Source: Climacium dendroides
Lineage: Eukaryota; Streptophyta; Bryopsida; Hypnales; Climaciaceae
Direction: 5' to 3'
Length of the DNA stretch: 64,000 bases
NCBI GenBank assembly: GCA_950106755.1
Contig: OX467092.1
Location: 7,688,001-7,752,000 of the forward strand
Within the stretch, counting starts at the first letter, position 1. The number at the start of each line of letters is the position of its first letter. Below the pieces are notes generated by a model that saw nothing but the letters and a program-made list of their open reading frames with translations, searched no databases and was not told where the DNA came from. Of this stretch, positions 46,765 through 58,982 are shown in pieces. The translations under genes and the position numbers were made by a program.

Positions 46765-47320
46765 CGATGGACATCCATGGACTAGACGAATCAGGGTTAC
46801 ATGGACGTCCAGCGTCCGCGTCCGCCGGTTCCCGAACGTCTGCCGACATAGGACGTTCAAACTGTCCCCGTCTAGGGGACGGGCGGATAGGCGGACGGGG
46901 CAGACGGGGAGGCGGGCGGGGCGGATGAAAAGGCGGACAGGGTGGACAGGAAGGTGGGTCAGTGTAGGGTCATCCAATCGGGCGAAAAATGGGGTAAACG
47001 ACGGTGTAGGGACCAAACAAGGTTTTTTTTCAGTTTTTGGAGAACTGCTGAAGTGGCAATATACAAGAAAATAATGTTACTAAATTTTTTAGTATTCATC
47101 TATATTTTGGATAGAACTATCTAGTCCGCCCAATTGGACAGAGGCCGTCCGATTGGACGGACATGGTGGTCGTCCGCCCCCTCTGGCCTGTTTGATCGGG
47201 CGAACGGATAGCCGTCCGCGTGATCGGACGGTCCAGAGGGGGCGGTTTTTAGATCGCCCGCTTCATCTCAACCGTCCGATGAAGCAGACGGGCCAGGCCG
47301 TCCACCACATCCAGCGCAAT
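46765..47320. repeat. GC-rich GGACGG islands 1 and 2
   Basis: Two islands (46765-46990, 47120-47320) of degenerate GGACGG, GGCGGA, GTCCGC and GATCGGACGG words, very CpG-rich within AT-rich DNA. Island 1 is mostly G-rich on the plus strand after 46870; island 2 mixes both orientations and contains palindromic words such as GTCCGATTGGAC. Confidence 0.75.
47174..47245. repeat. Perfect 13-bp inverted repeat in island 2
   Basis: CCGCCCCCTCTGG at 47174-47186 is the exact reverse complement of CCAGAGGGGGCGG at 47233-47245. The 46-bp loop contains GATCGGGCGAACGG and GATCGGACGG. Confidence 0.9.
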
Positions 47321-48204
47321 TCGAACGATTGAAGATTTTTAAGCAGGGTTTTTTTTTGGGTTCTCTGACAAATGGTTATGTGGCCTTTTTAAACCCCTAA
47401 GTAGTTTCGAGTGCAATTCCTATGTGCCATGTATTCTCCAAATTACATGAAGTATTGACCAAATATGTAAACTACAAAATTGAAGGTGGAACACCCGTTG
47501 ATTTCCTCATGATTTAAAAAAAATGGTGTAATGCTCATTGTAGAAATGAGAGGCCACCAAACATACTCAACTCTATAGTTCTACAAAAATACATATATTA
47601 CTACAAAATTACATACATGTCGAATGCAACCAAAAAATACGTATCTCAATAGAAGACTTCATTAAACATTCCAACAAAATATTAAAAAAAAATTGAAATG
47701 TAAGTCATTCACATGCAAAGCTTTGTATACTGTAATTGCCATTGTACATATGTATTACAAGACATCCAAAATCACTTAGGAGGTAAATGAAGGTCTAGAG
47801 TCTACTCTTAGGCTTCATTCTCGGGGTTTGAATCAAAGGAGGCAAATTTAATGTATGCAATTTAGAATAGATAATTTATGTATGCAAATTTTGTATATTT
47901 TGGCTCTATATGACTATATGAGAAATGAAATGAGGTTTTGGAAGCATTTTGGAAAAAATATGTAGAGCCTTATTTTTGTCCAACATTTTTAGAGTGATTT
48001 TTCCCCCTTTTCATTCAATAGGCTTCATATAGATCTTCTTGTTTTGGAGGAATTGGGCATTTCAATGCCTAATAATAAAAAAAAATAGACCCAAGGCTTC
48101 TTCTCAACTTCCTTAAATTTCACACTCCAAGTCAGAAGGGGCTCATAGATACCAATTGGCGCTGGATCAGCCCACTCCGCAGGGGAAACAATTGTACGTA
48201 ATGG
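47321..48204. other. Spacer, nothing recognised
   Basis: AT-rich between islands 2 and 3; no coding frame. Confidence 0.4.
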
Positions 48205-48470
48205 GCCATCCGTGCTTCTGTTTATACCGTCCGCCAATTCGGACGTCACTATCCGAATCCGACGGGCGGACAAGCCGACCGCCAGATCGGACTGCCAATA
48301 TGCCCTAGCGCATCCAATTGCACGGCCCTGACGAACTGCGGACGACTGCAGCGGACGGAGCCCGCGGATGGACAGTGAACGGCGGACGGTGGATGGCAAA
48401 CGGGTGGGCGGACGAGCAGGCAAACGGCAGACGGGCGGATGGACAGCGGACGGGCGAGTGGACAGCGTTA
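48205..48470. repeat. GC-rich GGACGG island 3
   Basis: GTCCGCC, GACGGGCGGACA, GCGGACGG and GGGCGGATGGACAG words, same type as islands 1 and 2. Confidence 0.75.
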
Positions 48471-49932
48471 GGAATCCTAGTCTTAGGATTCCTAATTGCT
48501 AATAATTGTTTCATTACTATATGAACTGAATTCATCAAGTCCTGGAAGTGGTCCAATTGTGTTAAAGTACTGTCTACATTGAAGTCTCCAAACGTCAATG
48601 TTTGCCAAAGTTCACAAGAGAATTTTTAATCTTACAAGCTCCAACCCTAAATTCAAACCTTTTATGAATTCCACCAAAACCCTAGAATATGGCCCGTGGG
48701 GCCTTTGAATCGAACCTCCTAAACCCTTGTAAGGTTCACCATTTCTTCAAAAAAATAAAAAAAAGGATTTGTACAGAGTTCTCTTTGTTGGATACATTTT
48801 TACTTTTACAACTTATAAGTATGTTGCTTCCATAAGTTCCAAGTGTAACCTTGTTTTTCTTTAAATTAGAAAGTCCCTAAATCATTCATTGTAGCCTTAA
48901 TTTGTTTTTTAATAATTGTTAAATTTGAACAATCTTTGACATCTTCAATAACATGAGGATGACCATGTGTGCAAGAATCTCGGTATGCCTTTCACTTTGA
49001 TAGACTGCAACATATTTGCATATAAAGTGAATTGCATTCTTGTGTCCATTTTTGCATGTTTCTCTACTATATTTAATAATCTTTCTAACTTTGAACCTTC
49101 TTTACTTTGATTTCATTTTTATTGACTAAGGGCTTTGAAGTTCTCAATCTTTGAATGAAGGGCTTTGAATTAATGAATTTTCTATGATGAAACATTGAGT
49201 TCAAAGTGTAAGCAAAGACTCTCATTGCTTTACTCTTTTAATTTGTTTTCATACTATTAGGTTACAAATTGTAGGACAATGTAAACGGTTCATAGTTGTA
49301 ACCTAAAATTTATGCACACTAATGAGCCTAATGAGGATGGTGACTCCGTGAGACCCCTAAACCACCGAACTTTGCCTTGCAATGGGGTGGGTTGGAGGAC
49401 GGGAAATATTCAATCATAAAATGAGTGAAAAATAAATTGTATGAGCCAAATTATGAAATTATGAAGAACATGAGTGATGACTTAGAATATATAAAGTTTG
49501 ATCTAATTCTTTGCAAGAAACATCCAACATGGTTTGTAATGCAATGGATTCCCAATTTAATGCAATGGTTTGTTAAAAAAAAACAAAAAACAATGGGTTC
49601 CCATTTGTTTCAACTATCAAGTGTTAATATAGTGTTAATATGATTTACATTTTGTGGGCATTACATCGAAAGTTTACCAAATACATTGAAAAAATCATAT
49701 TGTTATACTTTACGAGGGAGTGAAATTGACATAATGGCATGAATGTTGCAAGCACAATTTGTGGGCATTTGAAATTCATATTCATAGTTTTTTAGGACAA
49801 GTACCCTTGAAACCTCATATAGCCAAATTCCCGAACACCGTTGAACACATTTCTATAGCAAAGAGTAAAAGAATTTAAAAATATGTTTTTTTTGCACATC
49901 TATTTGTAGGATCTTATATCTAAATAGTATGA
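48471..49932. other. Spacer, nothing recognised
   Basis: AT-rich, no coding signal. Confidence 0.4.
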
Positions 49933-50404
49933 CTCACCAAATTCTAAATTTCATTTCTTCATTCTAGACCAATCACTAAAAAAAATACAAAAAAGTTGGA
50001 TTGTGCTTGAGGTGTGCCTTAGGTCACCTCAAGCACAACTCACCAAATTCTAAAATTCATTTCTTCATCTAAACCAATTACTAAAAAATTACTAAAAAGT
50101 TAGATTGTGCTTGAGGTGTGCTTGAGGTCACCTCAAGCACACCTTAAGCACAACTCACCAAATTTTAAGTTTCTTTTCTTCAATTGAGACCAACTATTAA
50201 AAAAAGTACAAAAACAGTTGGATTGTGCTTGAGGTGTGCTTGAGGTGATCTCAAGCACACCTCAAGCACAACTCACCAAATTCTAAATTTCATTTCTTCA
50301 TTCTAGACCAATTACTAAAAAAAGTACAAAAAAGTTGGATTGTGCTTGAGGTGTGCCTTAGGTCACCTCTAACACACCTCAAGCACACCTCAAGCACAAT
50401 TCAC
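49933..50404 (+). repeat. Four ~106-118 bp tandem units, each with a hairpin
   Basis: CTCACCAAATT begins units at 49933, 50039, 50154 and 50271. Each unit continues with TTCATTTCTTCA, AGACCAA, ACTAAAAAA and TTGGATTGTGCTTGAGGTG, and closes with the complementary CACCTCAAGCACA. GTGCTTGAGG and CCTCAAGCAC make a stem in every unit. Confidence 0.88.
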
Positions 50405-50620
50405 CGTAAACTTCAAAGATCTCTAAATTCTTATTTAAAATCTGATCATAACTTATCTATTTTTGATTTTTTTGATTAACGGCAAAAGCATAGGATGTTG
50501 AAACTTTAATTGACCAAAAAAATCTGACAATAAGTGAAGGCAACTTGAGAAGAATCCTATGTCTCGTGGCTTATGAAATATGCCAATATGAAAAAAAATA
50601 TGGATGCCTGGAAATAATAG

Positions 50621-50830
50621 GGGGCGGACGGGCGGAAGCAGTCGGGTCGTCCGCTGTCTGCTTGTCCGCTTCGGTAGCGGACGGGGTAGCTTAGTTCGCC
50701 CGTCCGTCGGGCATACGCGGTCGGCCCGTCCGCCCATTTGCCAGCTCGGGCCACATCCGCGTGGTCCGAGACAGGTCCTGTCCCAAGCCTCTTCTAGATC
50801 TGGGAGTGGACGGGTATATTGGCAGACGGC
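50621..50830. repeat. GC-rich GGACGG island 4
   Basis: GGGCGGACGGGCGGAAG opens the island; GTCCGCT, GCGGACGGGG, CCCGTCCGTCGG and CGTCCGCCC follow. Confidence 0.75.
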
Positions 50831-50862
50831 CAACTTAGATTTTCTCACTTTCACTCCTCCAT

Positions 50863-51435
50863 TTGGGAATCATTGCTATGTTGGATGTGCTACTATTGCT
50901 TCACGTGCTAGAATCTTCAAATGCTATAGAGGCATTCACCGAAGAACGGAGAAAGATAGGGATGACAATGATGGAAGAACCCTCTAAAACAAAGAACAAA
51001 CGAGTAATGAAGCCGTTTGCTATCTCTCCAACGAAGAAAGTAAATGTAGGAACCTCCCCCCTTGATAAGCGTCCACCTATTCCAGTACTTCCTTTGAGAA
51101 AAGAAAAAGCGGTTGATTGCCTCCATGAACGTGTAGGGAAAACCTTGATGAAAGCGAAGAAGGAGTAAATGATGGGCAAGCCTAAGAAAGCTCGTGTATC
51201 TTCAACAGTACAAGAAAAAAGAAGGGGAAATCAAACACTTTCATCAGATGATGAAGACAACACCATGAGTGATGAAGATAATGGATTCCAATCAAGAGAG
51301 TATAGTAGCAGGGCAGAGGTGAAAGGAAATAGTGATTACCACCCCTCGGCATTCAAATTTAGAAAGGATTTGAATCAAGAACATTTACAAAACTTGGTGC
51401 TCAAATGCTTACGATTTAGAGAGATGAATAGCTAA
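50863..51435 (+). pseudogene. Gene fragment with one nonsense codon
   Basis: One frame of 190 codons broken only by TAA 51166-51168. Before it: FTEERRKIGMTMMEEPSKTK and a basic, proline-containing region (SPTKKVNVGTSPLDKRPP). After it: KPKKARVSSTVQEKRRGN, an acidic D/E segment (SSDDEDNTMSDEDNG) and FRKDLNQEHLQNLVLKCLRF. The composition suggests a nuclear or transposon-associated protein; no family recognised. It directly abuts a GGACGG island on its 5' side, so the 5' part may have been replaced. CAA-to-TAA would explain the stop. Confidence 0.4.
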
Positions 51436-51709
51436 GATTTATTAGTTTCTTGGAGCATTTCTTAGTAGTACAAGCTTGCCAATTTATCTTGAAAAAATAA
51501 TCAAATTATCATTTTGGGGGGATTTTGTCCCAAGTGATATTGAAGAAATCTTCATTGTGTGATTTTTTGTTCTCAATTTCAGGAATATATTACGCAAAAA
51601 TTTCTAAAGCGCTAAAACTCACAAATATGTAAAAAGAACCCTAAAACAAAATGAAAACCATGCAAAATTGCAAAATGCAAACCCTCACTCACTGCCTAAA
51701 CCCCTTGAA

Positions 51710-51830
51710 CCGCCCGCTCGTCCGTTCGTCTGCCCGTCCCCCCGTCCGCTCGACCGCAAGACGATGACTGGGGACCATCCGTTTGCGTCCGTAGCGTCCG
51801 GACGTCCGATTTCGGATGCAATTTCGCCGC
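51710..51830. repeat. GC-rich GGACGG island 5
   Basis: CGCCCGCTCGTCCG, CCCGTCCGCTCGACCG and GCGTCCGGACGTCCG, with C-rich orientation on the plus strand, opposite to most of island 1. Confidence 0.7.
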
Positions 51831-52387
51831 GAACCCTAAGATGAATTCGTCAACCTAGTACCTATACTTTCTGTGGGTATTGACCATATGAGGGAATTCC
51901 TTGTGACTCTTGGATCACAAAATGCATCACCCCAAGAAGACATCAATGAGGCTAATATAACGTTTAATTTACTACCAATTTCATCTAGTGGCTTGAGCAA
52001 TATTCAATGAACTTCATTTTCACAATTCTTTGCAAAGACTCATAGAGAAAATTTTGCAAGATGTAGCCAATGCAATACATACAAGCAGTTGAAGAATACA
52101 TGTACTCTATTCTCTAGTGGGGTTGACAAAAACAAATGTCCTAAACAAAATCACGTCCATAATCTTAATATCGCGACTCAAACGACACTTTACAGCTTCC
52201 AACAGCTCACTAGGTTCACCACAACCCGCTTACAACATCACTTGGTTACAAACATGCCAAACACATAGTGTTAGTCCGTATTTTCAACTCATTCTGTCAA
52301 GTCCTAGTCACCGGGACTACTACCACACATTCCCATTATGACACCTGGCATATCACTTAGTAACATGGGGCGCGACTTCCACCTTAA
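51831..52387. other. Spacer, possibly retrotransposon-derived
   Basis: No coding frame. From about 52117 the base composition resembles the candidate LTR to its right, and AGTCACCGGGACT occurs both here (52308) and inside it (52630), so the element may start further left than I marked. Confidence 0.35.
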
Positions 52388-53443
52388 TGTGCAAAGACCC
52401 ATGGTGGCACTACTTACCATGGTCCTAACCGCCTTTGAGTGTTACTTCACTCCATACTAACCTTTTTGCATTTTCTATTCATCCACTAAAGATAACCGGC
52501 ACTCACAACTTGGGACACATCCAAGGAGGTCTAGCAAGGAACGGAACTTCACCTAACCGATACCACGAGACACACACAAGTGTCCCATGGTGCCTTGAAG
52601 TGGTGGTGAAGTCACCACCACCAACCATGAGTCACCGGGACTCACCAAGGTTTCAAGAGGAAGAGAGGAGGGAGACCAACCCCTCCTATAGTACTCTCTG
52701 TCGTATCTGGTAGCCCCCCCCGTCCTAGGTCAAAGGGAGTCCTTGGATAACCTTGGGTTGTGAAAGACCACCCAATTCCAACTCAAATCGCCAAATTACA
52801 TCACCGTTTGAACTTCTGAAATTTCAACCAGCGTAACTTTGCAATCAGAGCTCCAAATCCAACATGTGAGCCCATTTTAGACATCTATGCAACGAGTAGA
52901 TTCCAATAGACTGCTTAGTTGTCTCATTTAAATAAGTTCCCGCAAAGTTATGGCCCTCCAAATATTCGAATTCACTAGGGAGGCGTCACGCCTTCACCAT
53001 GACTCTTCTTTTGGCCATAACTTTTGACTCATGTCTTAAAACCTTGTAATTCTTGTCATTCTAGGTTTATTGTGTTCATAGCTTTCCAATGATATGCTAC
53101 ATGTCATAATTTCTTATAGAATTCATTGAAAACCCCTCTCACCTAGCCCTCAAGTGTCCCGACGCCACTAGGACCTAGTCAATTTTGAACGACCATAACT
53201 TTTAGCTCACAACTCCAAATTGCGCGTTCTTTGCGCCATTAAAAACATATTGTCAAGAGATTTTCAATCATATATGAAACTCTACCATATACTTCAAAAC
53301 CAAGGCGTCATTGCGCCCTGTTTGATTAAGAGTCTCTCAAATCTCCCTACCTAATCTATTGCAAGGCTTGGGAAATCACCCCCAAGGTCCTCCCTTGCAT
53401 ACTAAGGTTCATTGGGCACCCCTAAGAAGATAGGGGCGTGACA
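52388..53443. mobile_element. Candidate solo LTR
   Basis: The stretch starts TGTGCAAAG and ends GGGGCGTGACA (TG...CA), and is bracketed by CTTAA at 52383-52387 and 53444-53448, as expected for a 5-bp target duplication. It has no coding frame and no second copy in the window. The text (CCATAACTTTT, GTAACTTTGCAATCAGAGC) resembles plant Ty3/gypsy LTRs by eye. The boundary could be wrong: LTR-like composition continues leftward. Confidence 0.42.
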
Positions 53444-55067
53444 CTTAATGTCCGGACACAATCAACACAACGGATTTTACGTTGAAGGGGAGATAAAATT
53501 GCAGCCGAAAAAATTTACCATGAGGTTACTAGCAAACAACGAATGCATTGGTGGACATGCTGACGGATGACAACAAACAACGGACATGTTGGCAATTTAA
53601 AGTAGGCGCTAGTCCGTTGGTCCACCTATCTACCGACTAATCTACTCGTTTATCTCATGATATACCATCGGAAAGGTATCAATGAGGACTTTCCAATGGT
53701 ATATATTGCATCTATTTTGGACAAAAACTTCAATGATAAGCCCCCTTTAAAGATTGTCTGCCATCCGTTGTTCATCCATTTGCATATCTACCCGTCCACC
53801 TATCTGCTCATCATCTACTTGCCTGTTTACTAATCCACTCATTCGCCTTAAACTACTTGAACAATTGCTAAAACATTGGATTTTATAAAGTATAGATTCG
53901 CTTCCCAAGACTGCTACCTAATGCTACAAGCATCCAATGTAGCATTAATATATGAAAAAATAATTCAAGTTATCCTTCCATACATTTGAACTTCTACTTG
54001 GAATACTATATCCTAAACCCTATATCCTAAGCTTTGAACCTTACATCAATTACATCAAATAAAACAATGTCATGTTCATTTTGATGCTCAACTTTGAAAT
54101 TTTTTTTAATTACAAACTACATATTTTACATATTCCAAATGGTTTGTCATATCTTCTACCACTCCACTTGTATAAAAGTTTGTCTTCTCATTTCAATATA
54201 TTCATAATAAGTGGCTTTTTAAGCCATGTAACATGATTGCCAAATACAAAAGTATTCTATATGGGGCAAGATATGGGGTCTTGTGTATATTATATAAAAT
54301 ATATTATATGGTATATGACAAATTGTGTATGAAGTACTATATATAGATGCCACATTATAAACGGAGTAGATGAAAAACATTTCTACATGGTACTATCCAC
54401 CTCATTGGCATTGATGTGGTACTTACATGGTAGCTACATGACAACTTCTCATGACCTTGGAAGACCATGTTTTGGGAGACATCCTCTAAAATCTACTTGA
54501 AATCTGACCATGTTTGTTTTTTTGTGATTTTCCATATTTCTAGGCCTATCCATCTTGATGCATTTTTTATATCTAATTGGACGTAGTTAGTGTCCCAAAA
54601 AACGTTCCTATCATGTTATGGGCCTGTCTCAAAAAACATGGGATTTTTTTAGTGTTTGGTATAGTCTCCTTATACCTTGCGATAACTTATTTGCAAGCTA
54701 ATAGAGCTTGGCCTACAAAATAGCCTCTTTTTGCAAGCCACTTCAGAGTTTTAGGTCAGTCTTTTAACAAGTTCATCTAGTTTGTAAGCTTGGTGGGCTC
54801 TTTTTCAAGCCCATGGCAACAAGTCATCCATTTTACAAGATGGGTAGGGATGCTATTAACACTAGTTGCCATTGGATTTTTGGATCTCTAGAGATTGGAG
54901 GTGAGCATCTAAGAGCTTGAACATCCACATGGTTTCCATTAGATTGCCATACTTTAGTTTTACCACTCTAAATTATCAAGTTCTAGCTCCAAATCAAGTC
55001 TTCTTTTCATGGTTGTTCGCCCCAACAAATTGACAACACAACAAGAATGACCCTATCCACACCCACA
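53444..55067. other. Gene-free AT-rich region
   Basis: No coding frame or repeat recognised beyond TATA-rich runs near 54280. Confidence 0.4.
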
Positions 55068-55181
55068 ATCACCCCACCTACATCCATAGTCGCTCCACCT
55101 ACATTTGTGGTCGCCCCTTCCGCACTTGCGATTGCTTCATCTGCACCTATGGTTGCCCCACCCTCACTTGTGGTCGCCCAC
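55068..55181 (+). repeat. 21-bp minisatellite, five units plus part
   Basis: Units start at 55068, 55089, 55110, 55131 and 55152, each of the form (G/A)TYGCYCCACCTACATTTGTG with changes. 21 bp is seven codons; the minus-strand frame over it reads G/A/T/V-rich text without other support. Confidence 0.88.
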
Positions 55182-58100
55182 CCACGGTCGTGCCACCCCC
55201 AGTTGCCCATAGTAGGCTTTCCACGTAGGATTGCCTATTGAACAAAAAAATTCGAAAATTTGGGCAACCTCAAGTAGGGCAACCACAAGTCCATTGTATA
55301 TAATTGCTACTCATTATATATGACATGCGACGTCAAACAAACAACTTGATATTAAAACCTAAAAATGTGTTTGACAAAACAACCTTGCTTCTTCTGTAAC
55401 CCACAAATTTGAAAAAGTTACAATTTTTATTTTTTTGTTTTTATAATAATCCTTTTCAGATCAATGTCTAGGCCTTTTAGCTCTATAAATCTAATTTAAA
55501 GGGACGGAGGCTGGAAGTCTGGTTAGAATGGAGCTCGGAGCTCAAGTCAATAGAGAGTGCTTGGACCTCTTAGTTTGGATGGTCAAAGAGCCCAATGGCA
55601 ACTAGCTCTTAAAATGCAAACACATGTTAGAAAGGCAACCCATTTCTGACCACTATACTCTAAAATTCCAAGGCATTTTCTAGCTCAAAACCACTCAAAA
55701 TTGCCATTTTCAGTGTTTTGATCAAAAAATTTATAAAATGGATTTTTTGAGAATGTAACCATAGGATCTTGTACTTAATTTGTTTGAGATCATGTGGCAA
55801 ATATTTTATGACATTTGACCAAAAGATATTTGCATTTAAAGTCAAATTTTGTTTTTCCTACTATGCTCGAGAATTTCAAATGCCTTTGACTATCATCTAT
55901 TGAATTTTTTTGTATTGCAAACGTTGATTTAAAATTCAAATGGTAAATCATGTTAGATATATGCATGCTAATTTTCAAAGCAATTCAATATACAAAACAC
56001 ATCCCAAAAAATCTTGTAATACTTCAATGTCCCAAAAATTTGCAATATACTAGGCCATTTTTTAATCAATTTTTCCATCACATATGTTTATACATATAAA
56101 TCCCAACAATGGATTGAGAGATGCACTCATACTTCAAAAGTAGGAATTTTTTTTGAAAACCTCAAAATCTCTAAATTCTAAAAGCTCTTGATGCCTAATC
56201 CAACCTCTAATTGGGCAAAGAAAGTGGATAGTGCTTAAATAATGGGACCTTGGATGTTTCCCCCATTGTTCCCACGTAGTTTTTTTTATGTTCTTCTATT
56301 ATTCCCGTCTTGTACCCTTAGTAATGAATTCCCATGTAGTTCCTTTGGTAAACTTTGGCCTTTCTATGTGATGAAAACTAGCCTTGCAATTTCAAGGTTG
56401 TTCATATTCCCCATGCATTGTTCATTAACTCCCTTTTTGATTATAGGTTCCTCAAGAGCACCCATTGCCCCCTTCAACATGAGCACATCAAATTCTTCCT
56501 TATCCCCTATGATAGTCAACAAATTTTTCTTTGCCCAAGTTTTTCCTCGAGTTGCTTTTGGCAAAAAAAAACACTATAACTTTTGGACTGTGTGACGGAA
56601 TCATATTTTTTCCCACTCCACAAAGCTAGTGCAATTCTACATACTTGTAAAAAGTTTAGAAAATCATTTCAAAAATTGATGTCACACTAACCTATCCCAA
56701 ATTCCAAAAGTTCCTTTTAAAGGACTTTGGAACTTCAAGAGTTAAGTAGATACATGTATTTACAGGATGGGTTTCTTCAATAGGGAAATCTTCCCATGTT
56801 CATAAATAGAGTTTGGAAGGTTTCCATAATTTTTTAGATTTTTACTTTTCAAAGCATAATTACTATGAATTTCTTAGTTGCAAATTTTGTTCACCCTATA
56901 CTGGTCATAATGACCTTCCTATTTTCAACTCAAAATCCACCAAAGTTGGTTGCAATATTGAGAGTCTTGTAACTAATCACAACACGCCACAATTGAATCC
57001 ACATGTCATCTCTTCCTGCACGGAAAGAGAGCGGCCTATGTTGCCACAACGGGTGGATGATCAGGAATAGGTTGCTTCCCTTAATGCATATTCCTGCCCA
57101 TTTCGTTCTTGACCCGTGTGCACAATGGTGGGAATGAAAGGAAAACAGCTTGCTCCCCAAGCCGCTTGCGGCTGGGCTCTCTTTTTTTTTTTTCTTCTTC
57201 TTCTACCAGTAAAGGTTCCTTTGCTGATGGGTAAGAAAAGAAAGAAAAAAAGCTAATCCATAAATACCCCAAACGCTAATACAGACTACAGACATTTCAG
57301 ATCCGAATCTCATGAAGTATCCCGAACACTGTTACAGACATTTCGGATCAGATTCTCGTGAGCCCCACGGCCCCCACCCCAAATAAAAAAGAGCTTGTAT
57401 AACGATTACACGACTGTCACGACATCCACGTGACAATACCGACACTATCCGGATGAAGTCATGACTCTTCCGCACGCGTTTTTCGAAACTCCGAAGCTGG
57501 AATTGTGCCACTCCCCCACAATTCCTGCGCGCCGCAAGACCTTTCGAAAGTTACACCCCCGATATTCCGTCCATGTGGGCAGATCAAAACCGCAACACGT
57601 AAATGTAAGTTACAGTGATTCAACGTGCCACTAGCGACAGACTTGCAAATGTTGCGTAGAGTTTTGCGCCGCATCATTATCGGAAATTATTAAAAATTGT
57701 TAAAAACCGATCGACCAGGATCAGGGCACTTGATAGACATTTGGATGAAATCGATCCTCACGGTTCGATAGTATCAGATTCGATGAAATCGATCCTGATT
57801 GGTGGAAGCCGGATGACCTGATGTCTCAAATAGTTTCAATAGTTTCAATGCCCACTAGCATGAAGTGTGTGAAGACTTCTGCGGTGTTCCCGCCCTGCCT
57901 TCGTGTGCTTGGTTTTCTTTGTACATTAATGTTCCGTTCTGTTACTTGCCCACCCAGGCCGCTTGCGGTTGCCACGGCAATTCGTTTAAATGGCTGTATT
58001 CCTGTAGAATGGCACTACAATCCATTAAAATGGCACTGAATATGTCAAAGATGACACGACATTCCATTTGGAATGTCAAACGGAGTATGAAAAATGGCAA

Positions 58101-58771
58101 AAAAATCACCGCCATTTTAACGAAATTGCTGTTATTGGGCTGTTGTTATTTTTCTTTCTCTTGCAGTAAAGGCATCTTTACTTGTGTCAAAAAAAGACTT
58201 CTGCGGTGCATCATTACCGGGAACTTAACAGAAATTGGATGACATTGATCGATCAGGATCGACAGTATCAGATTGGTGGGAGCGGTGACACGAAGCGTTT
58301 CATTCACGCCTATGTGATCGAGACACTTTCTGTGGACTGTGGACTGTCTGCACACAAAGGCAGCAATGCGGAGGATGAACTTGAGTTGAATGAGACTTGG
58401 TGAAGTCCTACTGTACATGTACGAACTTATCCCATCCTCTGACTTTCGGTACCACGGCACGGCAGTCTCCGTCCTTACTGGCCAGTGATAATGGCACATG
58501 TGATACATAATAATTCTATTAGAGCGTCGCCACCGCTGTCGCGCCAAGGAGGGCGCCAAGTGCAGCTTTGGCGTGTGGATTTGGAGAGTGAGGTTTCTTT
58601 GCTAGTACCCTGCCCCACGGCTGACGCGCAAAGCCGGGGAACTAAATGGATATTAAATGCAAAGAGTTTAAAGGTTTTGAAATAAAATTTATAAAAATTT
58701 AATTTTCAATGTATTACCTCGTATTGTTTCAAAAGCACTCCCAACTTATTGCAAGTTTTTATGAAAGAAAA
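55182..58771. other. Gene-free region with a weak internal duplication
   Basis: No gene recognised. The part 57280-58620 is less AT-rich. ATCGATC, GATCGACCAGGATC and AGTATCAGATT near 57710-57800 recur, in the same order but closer, near 58240-58275, which suggests a diverged direct repeat. A poly-T/CTT tract lies at about 57183-57205. Confidence 0.4.
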
Positions 58772-58982
58772 GAAGCTCACTATATATACATGGGGTGGTA
58801 GGAGGTAGAACAAACAATGTGGGATAAGTAGAATTAAAGTAAGTAGGAGCTCAACACTCATAGTTAATTCAAAAGTAGAGTGAACTTTGAATTAACTATG
58901 AGTGTTGAGTTCCTACTTACTCTAATTCTACTTATCCCACATATCCTACCTTTTACCACCCCATGTATATATAGTGAGCTTC
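58772..58982. mobile_element. Foldback hairpin element, about 211 bp
   Basis: The left arm begins GAAGCTCACTATATATACAT and the right arm ends with its reverse complement. The arms, about 100 bp each, include GTGGGATAAGTAGAATTA, AACACTCATAGTTAATTC and differ by a few substitutions and small gaps; only a short loop separates them. A related arm is recognisable near 62085-62165. Confidence 0.9.

Noticed and set aside
46765..47320. GGACGG islands as host CpG-island promoters or contamination
   Set aside because: They are low-complexity repeats of one word in both orientations and grade into AT-rich plant DNA on both sides; no gene starts there.
56364..56564. Minus-strand frame (KTWAKKNLLTIIGDKEEFDVLM) as a retrotransposon polyprotein piece
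   Set aside because: It looks mildly protein-like but is short, has no conserved motif, and stops occur directly on both sides.
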